Shown: positions 1 through 8,977, counted from the first letter of the stretch. The stretch is 64,000 bases of DNA from Jeotgalibacillus haloalkalitolerans (GCF_034427455.1 NZ_JAXQNN010000001.1:434001-498000), one strand, 5' to 3'. The notes: a model not told the origin generated them from the sequence alone. Program-made: numbers and translations.

Positions 1-2
1 CA

Positions 3-356
3 AAAGAGGCTGAGAACCCTGAAGCAGCTAAAGCATTTGTAGAGTTTATGTTCTCTGAAGAACGTGCTCAGGCGTTTGCAGAATCAACAGGGGCAATTAT
101 GAATCTTCAAGGCGTAGATTTGAGTGGAAATGAGAATGTACCTGAATTCCTTAAGGGAATTAATGATTTGATTAATAACCCTGGAGCAATTGAAATTTAT
201 AATCGTGCCCAGCCTACAGGTGAAGAGATGGAAATCGCTGTTGAGATTACAAATGAAGTAAAAGCCCGTAGTGTAGATATCTTAATGGGTAAAATTACGG
301 CTGAAGAATTTGTAAAAGCGATGGCGGATAAATCAAGAGAATTAAGAGGAGAATAA
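3..356 (+). CDS. ABC sugar transporter substrate-binding protein, C-terminal fragment
   Basis: The reading frame is already open at the window edge, so only the last ~117 residues are present. The text is typical of the C-terminal helical part of family 1 extracellular sugar-binding proteins (for example an 'AKAFVEFMFSEE' helix near the start). The protein would be a membrane-anchored lipoprotein delivering ligand to the two permeases that follow. The downstream amiE-, murK- and murQ-like genes suggest MurNAc, GlcNAc-MurNAc or muropeptide as ligand; that is inference from context. The lipobox and ligand-binding N-terminus lie outside the window. Confidence 0.8.
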   Translation, partial: KEAENPEAAKAFVEFMFSEERAQAFAESTGAIMNLQGVDLSGNENVPEFLKGINDLINNPGAIEIYNRAQPTGEEMEIAVEITNEVKARSVDILMGKITAEEFVKAMADKSRELRGE

Positions 357-367
357 TTGACTTAAAG

Positions 368-402
368 GAGGAATGCGGGGTCATAAAGACTTTGCATTCC
401 TC
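368..402 (+). promoter_or_regulatory. Intercistronic stem-loop after the binding-protein gene
   Basis: GAGGAATGC at 368-376 pairs with GCATTCCTC at 394-402 (9 bp, 17-nt loop). No U-run follows. Hairpins between binding-protein and permease genes commonly stabilise the upstream mRNA segment, which would give excess binding protein. That role is inferred. Confidence 0.5.
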
Positions 403-466
403 TCTCCATCTATAAGATCAATAAACTTATATGCTGAAATAATACTGAAAAGAAAAGAGTGATGAC

Positions 467-1360
467 GTGGTCCAGTCTAAAAAACAAAAGTACTTGTTTT
501 TGACGTTCTGCTTATTACCGACCTTTCTGTTGTTTGTTATTTTCACAGTTTATCCAATGGTAAATGGAATATATTTATCTTTATTTGACTGGTCAGGAAT
601 GAGTGCAAACAGAGAGTTTGTCGGATTTGAAAATTATATTCGCATGTTTAACGATGAAATTATTGGTAAGGCGATTTACAATGATTACTTCTTTGTTGTC
701 ACAAAAGTAATTGGGATTATGATTTTATCGTTATTTTTTGCTGTGGCCTTGACACAATTGAAGGTAAAAGAAGCACCCTTTTACAGAGTAGTGTTTTTCT
801 TTCCAAACATTATGTCTGTAGTAGTGATCGGTATTCTTTGGCAGTTCATCTACGAACCGGATATTGGTCTTGTTAACGGCTTTTTAACTTCAGTTGGTCT
901 TGAGAGCTGGACCAGACCGTGGCTTGGTTCAATGGAATGGGCATTACCGTCATTAGTCGTACCGGCAATATGGGCAGGTATTGGATTATTTATGCTATTG
1001 CTTATGGGAGGAATAATGAATATCCCGAAAAGCCAATACGAATCAGCAGAAATTGATGGAGCCAGTGAATGGCAGCAGTTTTGGAAAATTACTGTTCCGT
1101 TGATTTGGCCTCAGATTAAAACTTCAATGATCTATATTGTAATCACATCATTAAATGGTTCATTTGTACTTGTGCAAATTATGACTAACGGTGGACCGGG
1201 GAACGAAACTGAAGTAATGGGGTCGTATTTATATCAAAAAGCTTTTGAAGATTTTCAATTTGGATACGGCGCAACAATTGGTGTGCTTATACTCATTCTT
1301 TCACTGGTAACAGTTTTAATTATGCAATTTATTCTAAAAAGAGAAAAAGTAGAATACTAG
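467..1360 (+). CDS. ABC sugar importer permease (MalF/UgpA type)
   Basis: A 297-residue integral membrane protein with about six hydrophobic segments and the EAA loop of binding-protein-dependent permeases near residues 190-210 (ESAEIDGASEWQQFWKITVP), which docks on the ATPase. It starts with GTG and has only a weak upstream ribosome-binding site. It forms the inner-membrane channel together with the next gene. No ATPase gene is present in the operon; sugar ABC importers of Bacillales often share a single MsmX-type ATPase encoded elsewhere. Substrate is inferred from the MurNAc-salvage genes downstream. Confidence 0.9.
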   Translation: MVQSKKQKYLFLTFCLLPTFLLFVIFTVYPMVNGIYLSLFDWSGMSANREFVGFENYIRMFNDEIIGKAIYNDYFFVVTKVIGIMILSLFFAVALTQLKVKEAPFYRVVFFFPNIMSVVVIGILWQFIYEPDIGLVNGFLTSVGLESWTRPWLGSMEWALPSLVVPAIWAGIGLFMLLLMGGIMNIPKSQYESAEIDGASEWQQFWKITVPLIWPQIKTSMIYIVITSLNGSFVLVQIMTNGGPGNETEVMGSYLYQKAFEDFQFGYGATIGVLILILSLVTVLIMQFILKREKVEY

Positions 1361-1378
1361 GGAGCGGGGAACTCATAT

Positions 1379-2209
1379 ATGACAAAATTTATAACCGGCG
1401 CTGCTGTGCGTATTCCATTAATTATATGGTCGATACTCGTTGTGTTTCCATTAATATGGATGTTCGTTGGAGCTTTCAAATCCAATGCTGAAATTTTCTC
1501 TTCTCCATGGTCAATGCCAGAGACCTATAATTTCGGGAATTTTGTATCAGCATGGGTTGATTTTAGTATAGGCTCGTCTTTTCTCAATACCATATTTGTA
1601 ACTGTACTGGGTACTGTGCTTTGTCTGGCATTTTCAATTCCCACTACCTACGCACTTGAAAGATTGCGTTTTAAAGGCAGTGAGGTACTATTCAATGTTT
1701 ATCTTGCATCTATGATGATCCCGGCAGTGCTCGGCTGGATTCCATTATTCTTTTTATTAATGAATATGAATCTTCTGGATAACCTGTTTGCGTTATCGGC
1801 AGTTTATGCCATTTCACAGGTGCCATTCACTATATTCATCTTATCAAGTTTTATGGGCAGTGTTCCAAAAGAACTGGAAGAAGCAGCAGCGGTTGATGGA
1901 ATGAGTCCATACGGTGTGCTGTTTAAAATCGTAACGCCGATGGTGAAAACAGGGATTATCACTGCTTCAATTTTAAATGCTATTACGTTTTGGAATGAAT
2001 ACTTTATGGCGCTTATCCTGCTGCAGACTGAAAGCAAAAATACACTTGGTGTACAAATGGATTTGCTAAGTACGAATGCTCAATATGAAAGTGCCTGGGG
2101 AGCCTTATTTGCAGGTCTTGTCATAGCGGTAGTGCCTGTTATTATCTTCTACGCGATCTTCCAGCGCCATATCGTTAAAGGAATGACAGAAGGTGCGGTC
2201 AAAGGATAA
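1379..2209 (+). CDS. ABC sugar importer permease (MalG/UgpE type)
   Basis: A 276-residue permease of the CUT1 family. Six hydrophobic segments are visible and the EAA loop reads KELEEAAAVDGMSPYGVLFKIVTP near residue 165-185. An upstream AGGGAGCGGGG serves as ribosome-binding site. It lies 18 nt after the first permease and is therefore its heterodimer partner. The end of the gene is followed within 16 nt by the start of the serine hydrolase, so the transporter and the enzymes are co-transcribed. Confidence 0.9.
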   Translation: MTKFITGAAVRIPLIIWSILVVFPLIWMFVGAFKSNAEIFSSPWSMPETYNFGNFVSAWVDFSIGSSFLNTIFVTVLGTVLCLAFSIPTTYALERLRFKGSEVLFNVYLASMMIPAVLGWIPLFFLLMNMNLLDNLFALSAVYAISQVPFTIFILSSFMGSVPKELEEAAAVDGMSPYGVLFKIVTPMVKTGIITASILNAITFWNEYFMALILLQTESKNTLGVQMDLLSTNAQYESAWGALFAGLVIAVVPVIIFYAIFQRHIVKGMTEGAVKG

Positions 2210-2225
2210 CTGGAGGTGCGGGATA

Positions 2226-3299
2226 TTGAAGGAGACTCAACTGGATTTTTCTAAGATAACGAAGCTGATTGATCAGGAAATTGAAAAGGGGACACTCCCC
2301 GGCGCTGTGCTGGCTGTTACAACAAATGACAGTGTGCCTTTAATATATTCAGCTGGTTACGCACATAAAGAAAAAGAGGTTAAAGTGACTAAAGAAACAT
2401 TGTATGACCTTGCATCGTTAACAAAAGTAACATCGACTTTACCTGCCATATTATTATTGCTTGAAGCAGGCGAAATTGATCTTGATGATCCGGTTTACAA
2501 TTATGTTCAATCATTCAAAGAACATAATGATGACATCACAATCAAACATTTGCTGACTCATACAAGCGGGTATCCGCCGGAGATAAAATTTTATCAACGC
2601 AACCTGACAATGGAAGCAGCAGTTGTTGAAATTGCCGGGCTTACCGCTAAAAAACCTGCAGGAACTGAGGTTATATACAGTGATTTAAACTATATCGTTC
2701 TAGGATATATTACGGAGCAGGTTAGTGGTATGCCGTTAGATGAATATACAGCGAATCACATCTATAAGCCGCTTGGAATGAAAAATACATTTTTTAATCC
2801 ACCAGAGCATCTGAGAATGCAAACAGCTGCTACAGAATTTCGGGAATCATTGAATGACTATCAGTGGGGGGAAGTTCATGATGAAAATGCAACAAATTTC
2901 AATGGCATAAGTGGTCATGCAGGTCTCTTCTCCACTGGCGGAGACATGATTAAATATTGTCAGTTGTTTTTAAATAAAGGAGTCTATCAGGAGAAAATGC
3001 TGCTATCACCACTCACAATTGAGTTGGCTGCAGATTGTTATACGGACAGTCTAAATCTGAGTCGCGGTCTCGGATGGCAATTACATTCTACAGGAGTTTT
3101 CTCAGGGCAGTTCCTGCAGAAGGGTTATGGTCATACAGGGTTTACGGGGACTTCTATGTGGATTTCACCTGAAAAAAACCTGGCGATCGTATTATTAACA
3201 AACCGGGTTCACTATGGCAGAGAGAATAATATAAACAGTCTAAGAAGAAAGTTGCACAATGTAATTGCTGTGACCATGAAAGAAAAGGGTGTTATTTAG
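2226..3299 (+). CDS. Beta-lactamase-fold serine hydrolase, AmiE-like muropeptide amidase
   Basis: A 357-residue protein of the serine beta-lactamase/PBP superfamily. Visible motifs are SxxK (ASLTKVTS), YxN (YSDLNY) and HTG (GHTGFTGT). The TTG start is chosen because GGAGG lies 8 nt upstream. No signal peptide is evident, which fits an intracellular enzyme. In B. subtilis the homologous-fold AmiE (YbbE) removes the peptide from MurNAc-peptides inside the mur salvage operon. Since this gene sits between the importer and murK/murQ, removal of stem peptides from imported muropeptides is the best guess. A generic esterase of the EstB type is the alternative. Confidence 0.75.
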   Translation: MKETQLDFSKITKLIDQEIEKGTLPGAVLAVTTNDSVPLIYSAGYAHKEKEVKVTKETLYDLASLTKVTSTLPAILLLLEAGEIDLDDPVYNYVQSFKEHNDDITIKHLLTHTSGYPPEIKFYQRNLTMEAAVVEIAGLTAKKPAGTEVIYSDLNYIVLGYITEQVSGMPLDEYTANHIYKPLGMKNTFFNPPEHLRMQTAATEFRESLNDYQWGEVHDENATNFNGISGHAGLFSTGGDMIKYCQLFLNKGVYQEKMLLSPLTIELAADCYTDSLNLSRGLGWQLHSTGVFSGQFLQKGYGHTGFTGTSMWISPEKNLAIVLLTNRVHYGRENNINSLRRKLHNVIAVTMKEKGVI

Positions 3300-3311
3300 G
3301 AGAGTGATCCT

Positions 3312-4313
3312 GTGAATAGGATAGCAAATGGTGCAAAAAGATGGATTGGAATTGATGGAGGAGGAACAAAAACGTCATGTGTCATTGGAGACTGTAAAGG
3401 GAATATACTTGGTACGTCATTAACGGGATCCAGTAATATTCATTCAAATTCACATCATCAGGTTAAAGAAAGACTTCTGCAATTAATTACAGACGTCATG
3501 CAAAAAACAGACGTTTCCATCGATCAAATTGCAGTCATACAGCTTTGTCTGTCAGGCTGTGACCGGGAATCTGACAAGAAACAGATAAGAGGATTCTTTC
3601 AGGGAACAAACTTTGAAAAGAAGATCAATATAGCGAATGATGCAATTGCTGCTTTATATGCCGGTACAGCCGGAGCACCGGGAATTGTATTAATTGCAGG
3701 AACCGGATCTATTGCTTACGGGTTATCAAAAGATCAATCTAACCCGGTTAGAGTTGGGGGCTGGGGTTACCTTTTGGGTGATGAAGGGAGCGGTTATCAT
3801 ATTGGACAAATGGCTTTAACAAGCGTGTTAAAAAGCTTTGATGGCCGGGGACCTCATACCTTATTAACCACAATGCTCGCGGACCACTTTGAAATAAGGA
3901 ATATACAGGAGATCATTCCAATCATTTATGGCGATCAGTATACCAGAACACTGATCGGAAGTCTCGCTGAAATTGTAATGAAGGCAGAAGCATCAGGAGA
4001 CGGGGTTGCAGCTGGAATCCTTAAGCAGGCTGTCATAGAAAAATGCCTCATTGTGAAAGCAGCAATAAGTCAAATGAAAGAAAAGGATATAACGATTGTT
4101 CTGCATGGAGGGCTCTTTACAAATGATCGTTATAAGAAAAAATTCTGTACTCAGCTTAAATCAGAGCTGAATACTGAAGTTAACATGATCGAATCTCATT
4201 TACCACCTGTAGCAGGAGCTTATATACTTGCTTTGCAGCAGAGCGACATCCAAATAAATCAAAAAGTGAAAGATCAATTAAAAGAGTACTATCAGCCGAC
4301 AGGCAGCTGTTAA
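3312..4313 (+). CDS. murK: N-acetylmuramic acid/N-acetylglucosamine kinase (BadF/BadG family, MurK-like)
   Basis: A 333-residue ASKHA-fold kinase. The N-terminal phosphate-1 loop reads GIDGGGTKTS, an adenosine-type loop LIAGTGSIAYG lies near residue 135, and GGWGYLLGDEGSGY follows. This matches the BadF/BadG/BcrA/BcrD family that contains the MurK kinase of Clostridium acetobutylicum, which phosphorylates MurNAc and GlcNAc at O6. It starts with GTG 12 nt after the amidase gene, and murQ follows. The kinase is needed here because an ABC importer delivers unphosphorylated sugar, unlike the MurP PTS route. The symbol is assigned from context and could instead be a GlcNAc kinase. Confidence 0.75.
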   Translation: MNRIANGAKRWIGIDGGGTKTSCVIGDCKGNILGTSLTGSSNIHSNSHHQVKERLLQLITDVMQKTDVSIDQIAVIQLCLSGCDRESDKKQIRGFFQGTNFEKKINIANDAIAALYAGTAGAPGIVLIAGTGSIAYGLSKDQSNPVRVGGWGYLLGDEGSGYHIGQMALTSVLKSFDGRGPHTLLTTMLADHFEIRNIQEIIPIIYGDQYTRTLIGSLAEIVMKAEASGDGVAAGILKQAVIEKCLIVKAAISQMKEKDITIVLHGGLFTNDRYKKKFCTQLKSELNTEVNMIESHLPPVAGAYILALQQSDIQINQKVKDQLKEYYQPTGSC

Positions 4314-4354
4314 ATGATTTGCGAAATAAATTCTATAATTAGGGTGATAGCCAT

Positions 4355-5254
4355 ATGGAAATGATATCGAAACTGACCACTGAGATGAAAAATGTAAAAT
4401 CTAAAAACCTTGACCAGCTGACAACTGATGAAATTCTTAGTTTAATGAATGAAGAAGACCAAACAGTTCCTTATGCTGTAAAGGCTGTTCTTCCGGAAAT
4501 CAGCCAGGCAGTCACTTATGTTAAAGACGCACTTCTTAATGGAGGGTCAGTTTTTTATATAGGTGCAGGTACAAGTGGAAGAATCGGCTTGCTGGACGCT
4601 GTAGAATGTCCTCCTACCTTCAGTACATCAGCTGACAAAGTACAGGCTATTCTTGCGGGGGGAGAAGCATCCTTATTCAGAGCGATTGAAGGAGCAGAAG
4701 ATAACGGGAATCAGGGAGTAAAAGATCTGGAAAACAGACAGCTTAGCAACAAAGATGTAGTCATTGGCATTGCAGCCAGTGGAAGAACGCCATATGTGAA
4801 AGGAGCGTTAGAGTACGCATCATTCATAGGTGCAAAAGTAGTCAGTCTCACCAGCAATAAACATTCAGAGATTTCCAAGTTTGCTGACATAGCAATAGAA
4901 GTCGATACTGGACCGGAAGTGTTAACCGGATCTACCAGATTAAAAGCTGCTACGGCTCACAAAATGGTATTAAACATGATCTCTACCGCTTCTATGATTC
5001 AATGCGGCAAGGTCTATCAGAACCTGATGGTTGATGTGAAAGCATCAAACTATAAGCTGAAAGAACGCGCCAAAATGATTGTCAGTGAAGCAACAGGTGT
5101 GTCATATTCTGAAGCAGAGCAGGTTCTTGAAGAAACGAATTATGAAGTAAAACCTGCAATTGTTAAAATCTTAACCGGTACAGATGCTGAAACTGCAAAA
5201 AAGAAGCTGATGCAGGCAAATGGGTTTGTAAGAAATGCTGTTGATCTGAACTAA
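4355..5254 (+). CDS. murQ: N-acetylmuramic acid 6-phosphate etherase
   Basis: A 299-residue SIS-domain protein of the usual MurQ length. The signature GAGTSGRIGLLDAVECPP is near residue 70 and an ATAHKMVLNMIST block near residue 205. MurQ cleaves the lactyl ether of MurNAc-6-phosphate, giving GlcNAc-6-phosphate and D-lactate, and so feeds wall sugars into amino-sugar metabolism. It is the last gene of the operon and is followed by a strong terminator. Confidence 0.95.
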   Translation: MEMISKLTTEMKNVKSKNLDQLTTDEILSLMNEEDQTVPYAVKAVLPEISQAVTYVKDALLNGGSVFYIGAGTSGRIGLLDAVECPPTFSTSADKVQAILAGGEASLFRAIEGAEDNGNQGVKDLENRQLSNKDVVIGIAASGRTPYVKGALEYASFIGAKVVSLTSNKHSEISKFADIAIEVDTGPEVLTGSTRLKAATAHKMVLNMISTASMIQCGKVYQNLMVDVKASNYKLKERAKMIVSEATGVSYSEAEQVLEETNYEVKPAIVKILTGTDAETAKKKLMQANGFVRNAVDLN

Positions 5255-5271
5255 CCAAATGAATAATCATC

Positions 5272-5309
5272 AAAAAACAGCAGTGAACGCACACTGCTGT
5301 TTTCTTTTT
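5272..5309 (+). terminator. Intrinsic terminator of the mur operon
   Basis: AAAACAGCAGTG (5274-5285) and CACTGCTGTTTT (5292-5303) form a 12-bp stem with a 6-nt loop, followed by CTTTTT. Confidence 0.9.
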
Positions 5310-5350
5310 GGGTATTCAATTTTAGCAGTGTCATGGAGAATGACGCGGAG

Positions 5351-5674
5351 CTAGTTCTGTGATTGTTTTTTGAACGTGTGGAAGTCTTTATCAAGCTCTA
5401 TATGTTTATGAAGAAGGTAATCGAAATTCTGGTGCTGCTCCTCATGCTTTTTTGCCTGTACTTTTAACATAGACAGGATCGCATGCTGATTGTCATATTC
5501 CATGCGGTGAAGCTGTGAATCAATTTTATTAAACCTGGTATCGACTTGATCAAATCTGGTATCAACTTCAACGAACCTTGCATCCACTTGCTGCTTAAAC
5601 TCGCGCAGGTCAGACTTTATATCTTTAAGCTCCCCCTGCATGTCCTGCAAAATACTGAGGATCTCTTTCTCCAT
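5351..5674 (-). CDS. Small coiled-coil protein of unknown function
   Basis: A 107-residue, highly charged, entirely helical-looking protein. A heptad-like repeat with the unit VDTRF is visible (FVEVDTRFDQVDTRFNKID). A start at 5674 is preferred because AAAGGAGGTG lies 8 nt upstream; a longer frame up to 5794 has no such site and would overlap the next gene. No signal peptide or membrane segment is seen. Short proteins of this kind occur in Bacillales without assigned function. The gene is divergent from the MazG-like gene. Confidence 0.7.
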   Translation of the reverse strand: MEKEILSILQDMQGELKDIKSDLREFKQQVDARFVEVDTRFDQVDTRFNKIDSQLHRMEYDNQHAILSMLKVQAKKHEEQHQNFDYLLHKHIELDKDFHTFKKQSQN

Positions 5675-5794
5675 TGTGTTCACCTCCTTTACTGTTGAAT
5701 CTATTATATAACGCTCCAGGAGAAAAATATAGTTTTGGATGAAGCTTCCTTTTATAGGGGGTATAATAGAAGAAAACGAGAGGGAGTGTGCCAT

Positions 5795-6118
5795 ATGCCA
5801 GTCTACAACAAGCTCGTACGCGACCTTATCCCGGATATCATTGCAGCAAGCGGGAAATCAATGGAGACGCGGATTCTGAGTAACGAAGAGTATGTAATTG
5901 AAGTGAAGAAAAAGATGAAAGAAGAGCTGGCTGAATACCACGCCACCCAGAATGACGAAGACGCAATTGAAGAGCTTGCAGACCTGCTGGAACTGATCTC
6001 TGCCGCTGCTAAGACGCATGGAGTGACGCTTGAGGAAGTGGAGGCAGCGCGTGAGGTGAAGGCAAGGGATCGCGGTAGATTTAATGAGAAGATTTATTTG
6101 GTTGAGGTGGAGGATTGA
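5795..6118 (+). CDS. MazG/PRA-PH-like nucleotide pyrophosphohydrolase
   Basis: A 107-residue all-alpha protein beginning MPVYNKLVRDLIPDII. It has the ELAEY...EELADLLELI acidic helices typical of MazG-like and phosphoribosyl-ATP pyrophosphohydrolase-like house-cleaning enzymes, which bind Mg2+ through these glutamates. AGGGAG precedes the ATG, and a TATAAT box lies at 5762-5767. It ends 15 nt before the HNH gene and may be co-transcribed with it. Base composition is that of the host, unlike the next two genes. The substrate is unknown. Confidence 0.75.
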   Translation: MPVYNKLVRDLIPDIIAASGKSMETRILSNEEYVIEVKKKMKEELAEYHATQNDEDAIEELADLLELISAAAKTHGVTLEEVEAAREVKARDRGRFNEKIYLVEVED

Positions 6119-6133
6119 ATAAAGGGCAGGTGA

Positions 6134-7132
6134 ATGACAATGAGTCATAAACTGAAGGTAGCTGAAGCGAGAGCAGAATACATAACAGAGCAGGATGTGT
6201 GGAGTCACTTCAATTTCATTTTTTCGGAGAAGTCAAAAAATTCAGCCTCCTATAAATATGCTTTAGTTAAATCGCTTTTAGAGAATTTATATAGTGTTAA
6301 TGAAAAATTAGAATTAACTTATTACCAAGTCTTTGAGAGCTTTACAGAAATTTATTGGAACTTAGTAATTCACCATAAACTTAGTCAATTAAATCTTCAG
6401 CAAAAATCTGCGAGGATTGAAACAGTTTTAAAAGAATCTTTATTAAAACATCATCTTAACGATCAGATAATATTTGAAAAAATACCTGATCAAATAAAAA
6501 TTAAAATTGTTAAAAAAGTTATAACTGAATGCAAAAATGATGTAATGGGTGCATTATACGGCGACACTCAAGGATTAATTTATTCATTTGACAATTACAA
6601 ACGTCAATTAAAGTTAACACCGTCATTTTATTCATTTATGCAAAGATTTCAAAAAGTATTAATGTATCTTTCAAATTATCATTTAGCATTATTCCTTGAA
6701 AAATATAATTCAGGTTCAAGCACTGACGGACTATTACTAAAAATTGAAAATGTATCAAAGAGAAAGTCTCTGGATAAGTTTTATTTATTATTAGCTTCTG
6801 TCTACCAGAAAGAGTGTTTTTATTGCGGTAACAAAATAAAATCAAGAAAAGGCAACCATGTGGATCATTTTATTCCATGGAGCTTTATTCAAAATGATCA
6901 ACTATGGAATCTTGTAATAGCATGTGTAAAGTGCAACACTTCAAAGAATAATAAATTGGCAGACAAAGAATTTCTTGAAAAACTTATTCAAAGAAATAAC
7001 TTTCTTTCATTAGAAGAAAACATCACACAAAGAGTTGATATGCAATTATATGTACCAAAGAAATTAGAAGATTTATATAAATATTCAAGGCAAAACGGAT
7101 ATACAGATATTTGGACACCAAATAGATTATGA
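6134..7132 (+). CDS. HNH endonuclease family protein
   Basis: A 332-residue protein with a long helical, AT-rich N-terminal region of unknown fold and a C-terminal HNH nuclease domain. Zinc knuckles CFYCGNK (about residue 227) and CVKC (about 264) flank the catalytic VDHFIPW motif (about 243), with a following asparagine-rich stretch. The codon usage is markedly AT-rich compared with the neighbours, so transfer is likely. It precedes a GmrSD-type gene by 27 nt, on the same strand, which suggests a two-gene restriction or anti-phage unit. An alternative ATG lies 6 nt downstream of the start. Confidence 0.8.
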   Translation: MTMSHKLKVAEARAEYITEQDVWSHFNFIFSEKSKNSASYKYALVKSLLENLYSVNEKLELTYYQVFESFTEIYWNLVIHHKLSQLNLQQKSARIETVLKESLLKHHLNDQIIFEKIPDQIKIKIVKKVITECKNDVMGALYGDTQGLIYSFDNYKRQLKLTPSFYSFMQRFQKVLMYLSNYHLALFLEKYNSGSSTDGLLLKIENVSKRKSLDKFYLLLASVYQKECFYCGNKIKSRKGNHVDHFIPWSFIQNDQLWNLVIACVKCNTSKNNKLADKEFLEKLIQRNNFLSLEENITQRVDMQLYVPKKLEDLYKYSRQNGYTDIWTPNRL

Positions 7133-7159
7133 AAATAGCTTCGTTGTGGAGGTAAAGAT

Positions 7160-8977
7160 GTGATTAATAATGTAACTAAAGCTCCTATTTCGCAATTGTT
7201 AGATTCAGAGAGAAGTTATATCTACCATATTCCAAAGTACCAAAGAGAATATACCTGGTCTAAGTCGCAATGGGAAAATTTATTTGATGATTTAACCGAA
7301 AATGATGCTGGGTATTTTTTAGGCTCGATTATTTGTATAAATACAATTACTAGTGCTCTGGGAGACCCTGAATTTGAAGTAGTCGATGGTCAGCAACGTT
7401 TAACGACTTTAAGCATTTTGCTCGCTACATTATATGGAGTGCTCGATGATCACCGTGGTGAGCTTGATGAAGATAATGTTTCAGACTTACTACAGTTGAA
7501 GCGGAAAATTGTGTTGAAGAAAGATAATAATAAAATAAGGGTCTCTCCTCAAATTCAAAATAGCAATTTAGAAGATTATGAGTATTTGATGGGTGAACTG
7601 AAAATTCTGCCAAGTCGTAAAAAACCAAAAAATACGGGAAATCGTAGAATCTATAAAGCACATACATACTTTAAGAATCGTCTTTTAGAAGAAGGCGAAA
7701 ATTCTGTTGAAAAAATAAAGAAATGGCTTTTGATTTTGGAAAAGGTTAATGCTGCAATAGTTGTGATGATTGAGGTCTCAACACATGCTGATGCTTATAC
7801 CTTATTTGAATCACTAAATAATAGAGGTACACCATTAACAGCGGTAGACTTAATGAAAAATTTACTGCTCGCACAAGTTGATCAAAATAAAAATTCTTCG
7901 ATTGATGTGTTTTTTGATCAATGGACACAAATTTTAGATTTAATAGGAAATGAATACAAAATTCAAGAAAGATTTTTTAGACATTATTATAATGCTTTTA
8001 GGACTACAATTAATGAACCTTTTAAAAAGGGTAATGAAAGTAAAAAATTCCCTTTAGGAGCAATTGCTACGCGGTCAACATTATTAAGTATTTATCAAAC
8101 TATGATAAAAAATGACCCTGAAAAGTTCCTTGATTCTATTATCCGAAGCGCCAGAGTGTATGCTAGTATACTTTTAAACGAAGAGGATCTTCCTGCAGAA
8201 ATCAAAGAGCACCTTAAAGATCTTGAAAGAATTCAAGGTTCTCCATCACATTTATTATTGTTATATTTATTTGAAAATCAAGCTAAACTCTTCCTTGACG
8301 ATCAAACTCTAAGTAAGATTGTCTCATTACTTGTTAAATTTTTCGTGCGACGAAATTTAACTGATGTACCAAATACTCGTGATTTAACTAAAATTTTTAT
8401 GGATATAATATTATTAATTGAAGAAAATGATTTAATAGAAAATAATATTTATATCTTAATACGTGATCAGCTAAAAAGACATTCTGTAGATGACATGATA
8501 TTTAAAGATAAGCTTAGAGGGGATATTTATGAAGAAAATGCTGGAGCGGCTAGATTTGTATTATCTAAAATAGCACAACAAGGAATGACGAAAGAGTCAA
8601 AGGTAAATTTATGGGAGAGAAATAAAAACAATAAATACGTATGGACAATTGAACACATTTTTCCTCAAGGGAAAAATATTCCTCAAGATTGGGTCGATAT
8701 GATAGCTGATGGTGACGTCGAGAAAGCTAGAGATCATCAACAAAACCTAGTTCATACTCTAGGAAATTTAACTATTACGGGTTATAACAGTAATTTGAGT
8801 AATCTTCCGTTTATAACTAAAAGAGATAAAACTGATCGAAACGGCTTATATATAGGTTTTAAAAATGGAATAAATTTAAATGAGGATCTTAAAAACGCGG
8901 AAGCTTGGAAACCGGAAATGATAAATAAAAGAACAGAAAATTTAGTGGAGAGGATATTAATATTAATGTCATTTTAG
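7160..8977 (+). CDS. DUF262/DUF1524 protein, GmrSD-type nuclease
   Basis: A 605-residue protein. The N-terminal DUF262 half shows IPKYQREYTW (about residue 24) and DGQQRLTTLS (about residue 76), the ParB/Srx-like motif of GmrS. The C-terminal half carries the DUF1524 His-Me finger nuclease signature (WTIEHIFPQ about 494-502, then HTLGNLTITGYNSNLSN). Fused or paired GmrS/GmrD proteins are type IV restriction enzymes that cut modified DNA using NTP. GTG start with GGAGG 7 nt upstream. Strong AT bias is shared with the HNH gene just before it. Whether the target here is modified phage DNA is inference. Confidence 0.85.
   Translation: MINNVTKAPISQLLDSERSYIYHIPKYQREYTWSKSQWENLFDDLTENDAGYFLGSIICINTITSALGDPEFEVVDGQQRLTTLSILLATLYGVLDDHRGELDEDNVSDLLQLKRKIVLKKDNNKIRVSPQIQNSNLEDYEYLMGELKILPSRKKPKNTGNRRIYKAHTYFKNRLLEEGENSVEKIKKWLLILEKVNAAIVVMIEVSTHADAYTLFESLNNRGTPLTAVDLMKNLLLAQVDQNKNSSIDVFFDQWTQILDLIGNEYKIQERFFRHYYNAFRTTINEPFKKGNESKKFPLGAIATRSTLLSIYQTMIKNDPEKFLDSIIRSARVYASILLNEEDLPAEIKEHLKDLERIQGSPSHLLLLYLFENQAKLFLDDQTLSKIVSLLVKFFVRRNLTDVPNTRDLTKIFMDIILLIEENDLIENNIYILIRDQLKRHSVDDMIFKDKLRGDIYEENAGAARFVLSKIAQQGMTKESKVNLWERNKNNKYVWTIEHIFPQGKNIPQDWVDMIADGDVEKARDHQQNLVHTLGNLTITGYNSNLSNLPFITKRDKTDRNGLYIGFKNGINLNEDLKNAEAWKPEMINKRTENLVERILILMSF

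Noticed and set aside
5735-5767. Complete sigma-A promoter for the MazG-like gene
   Set aside because: TATAAT at 5762 is clear, but the nearest -35-like TTGGAT is 21 bp away, too far for a normal promoter.
6134-8977. Prophage or integrative element
   Set aside because: No integrase, phage structural gene, tRNA or attachment-site repeat flanks the AT-rich pair; only the two genes differ in composition.
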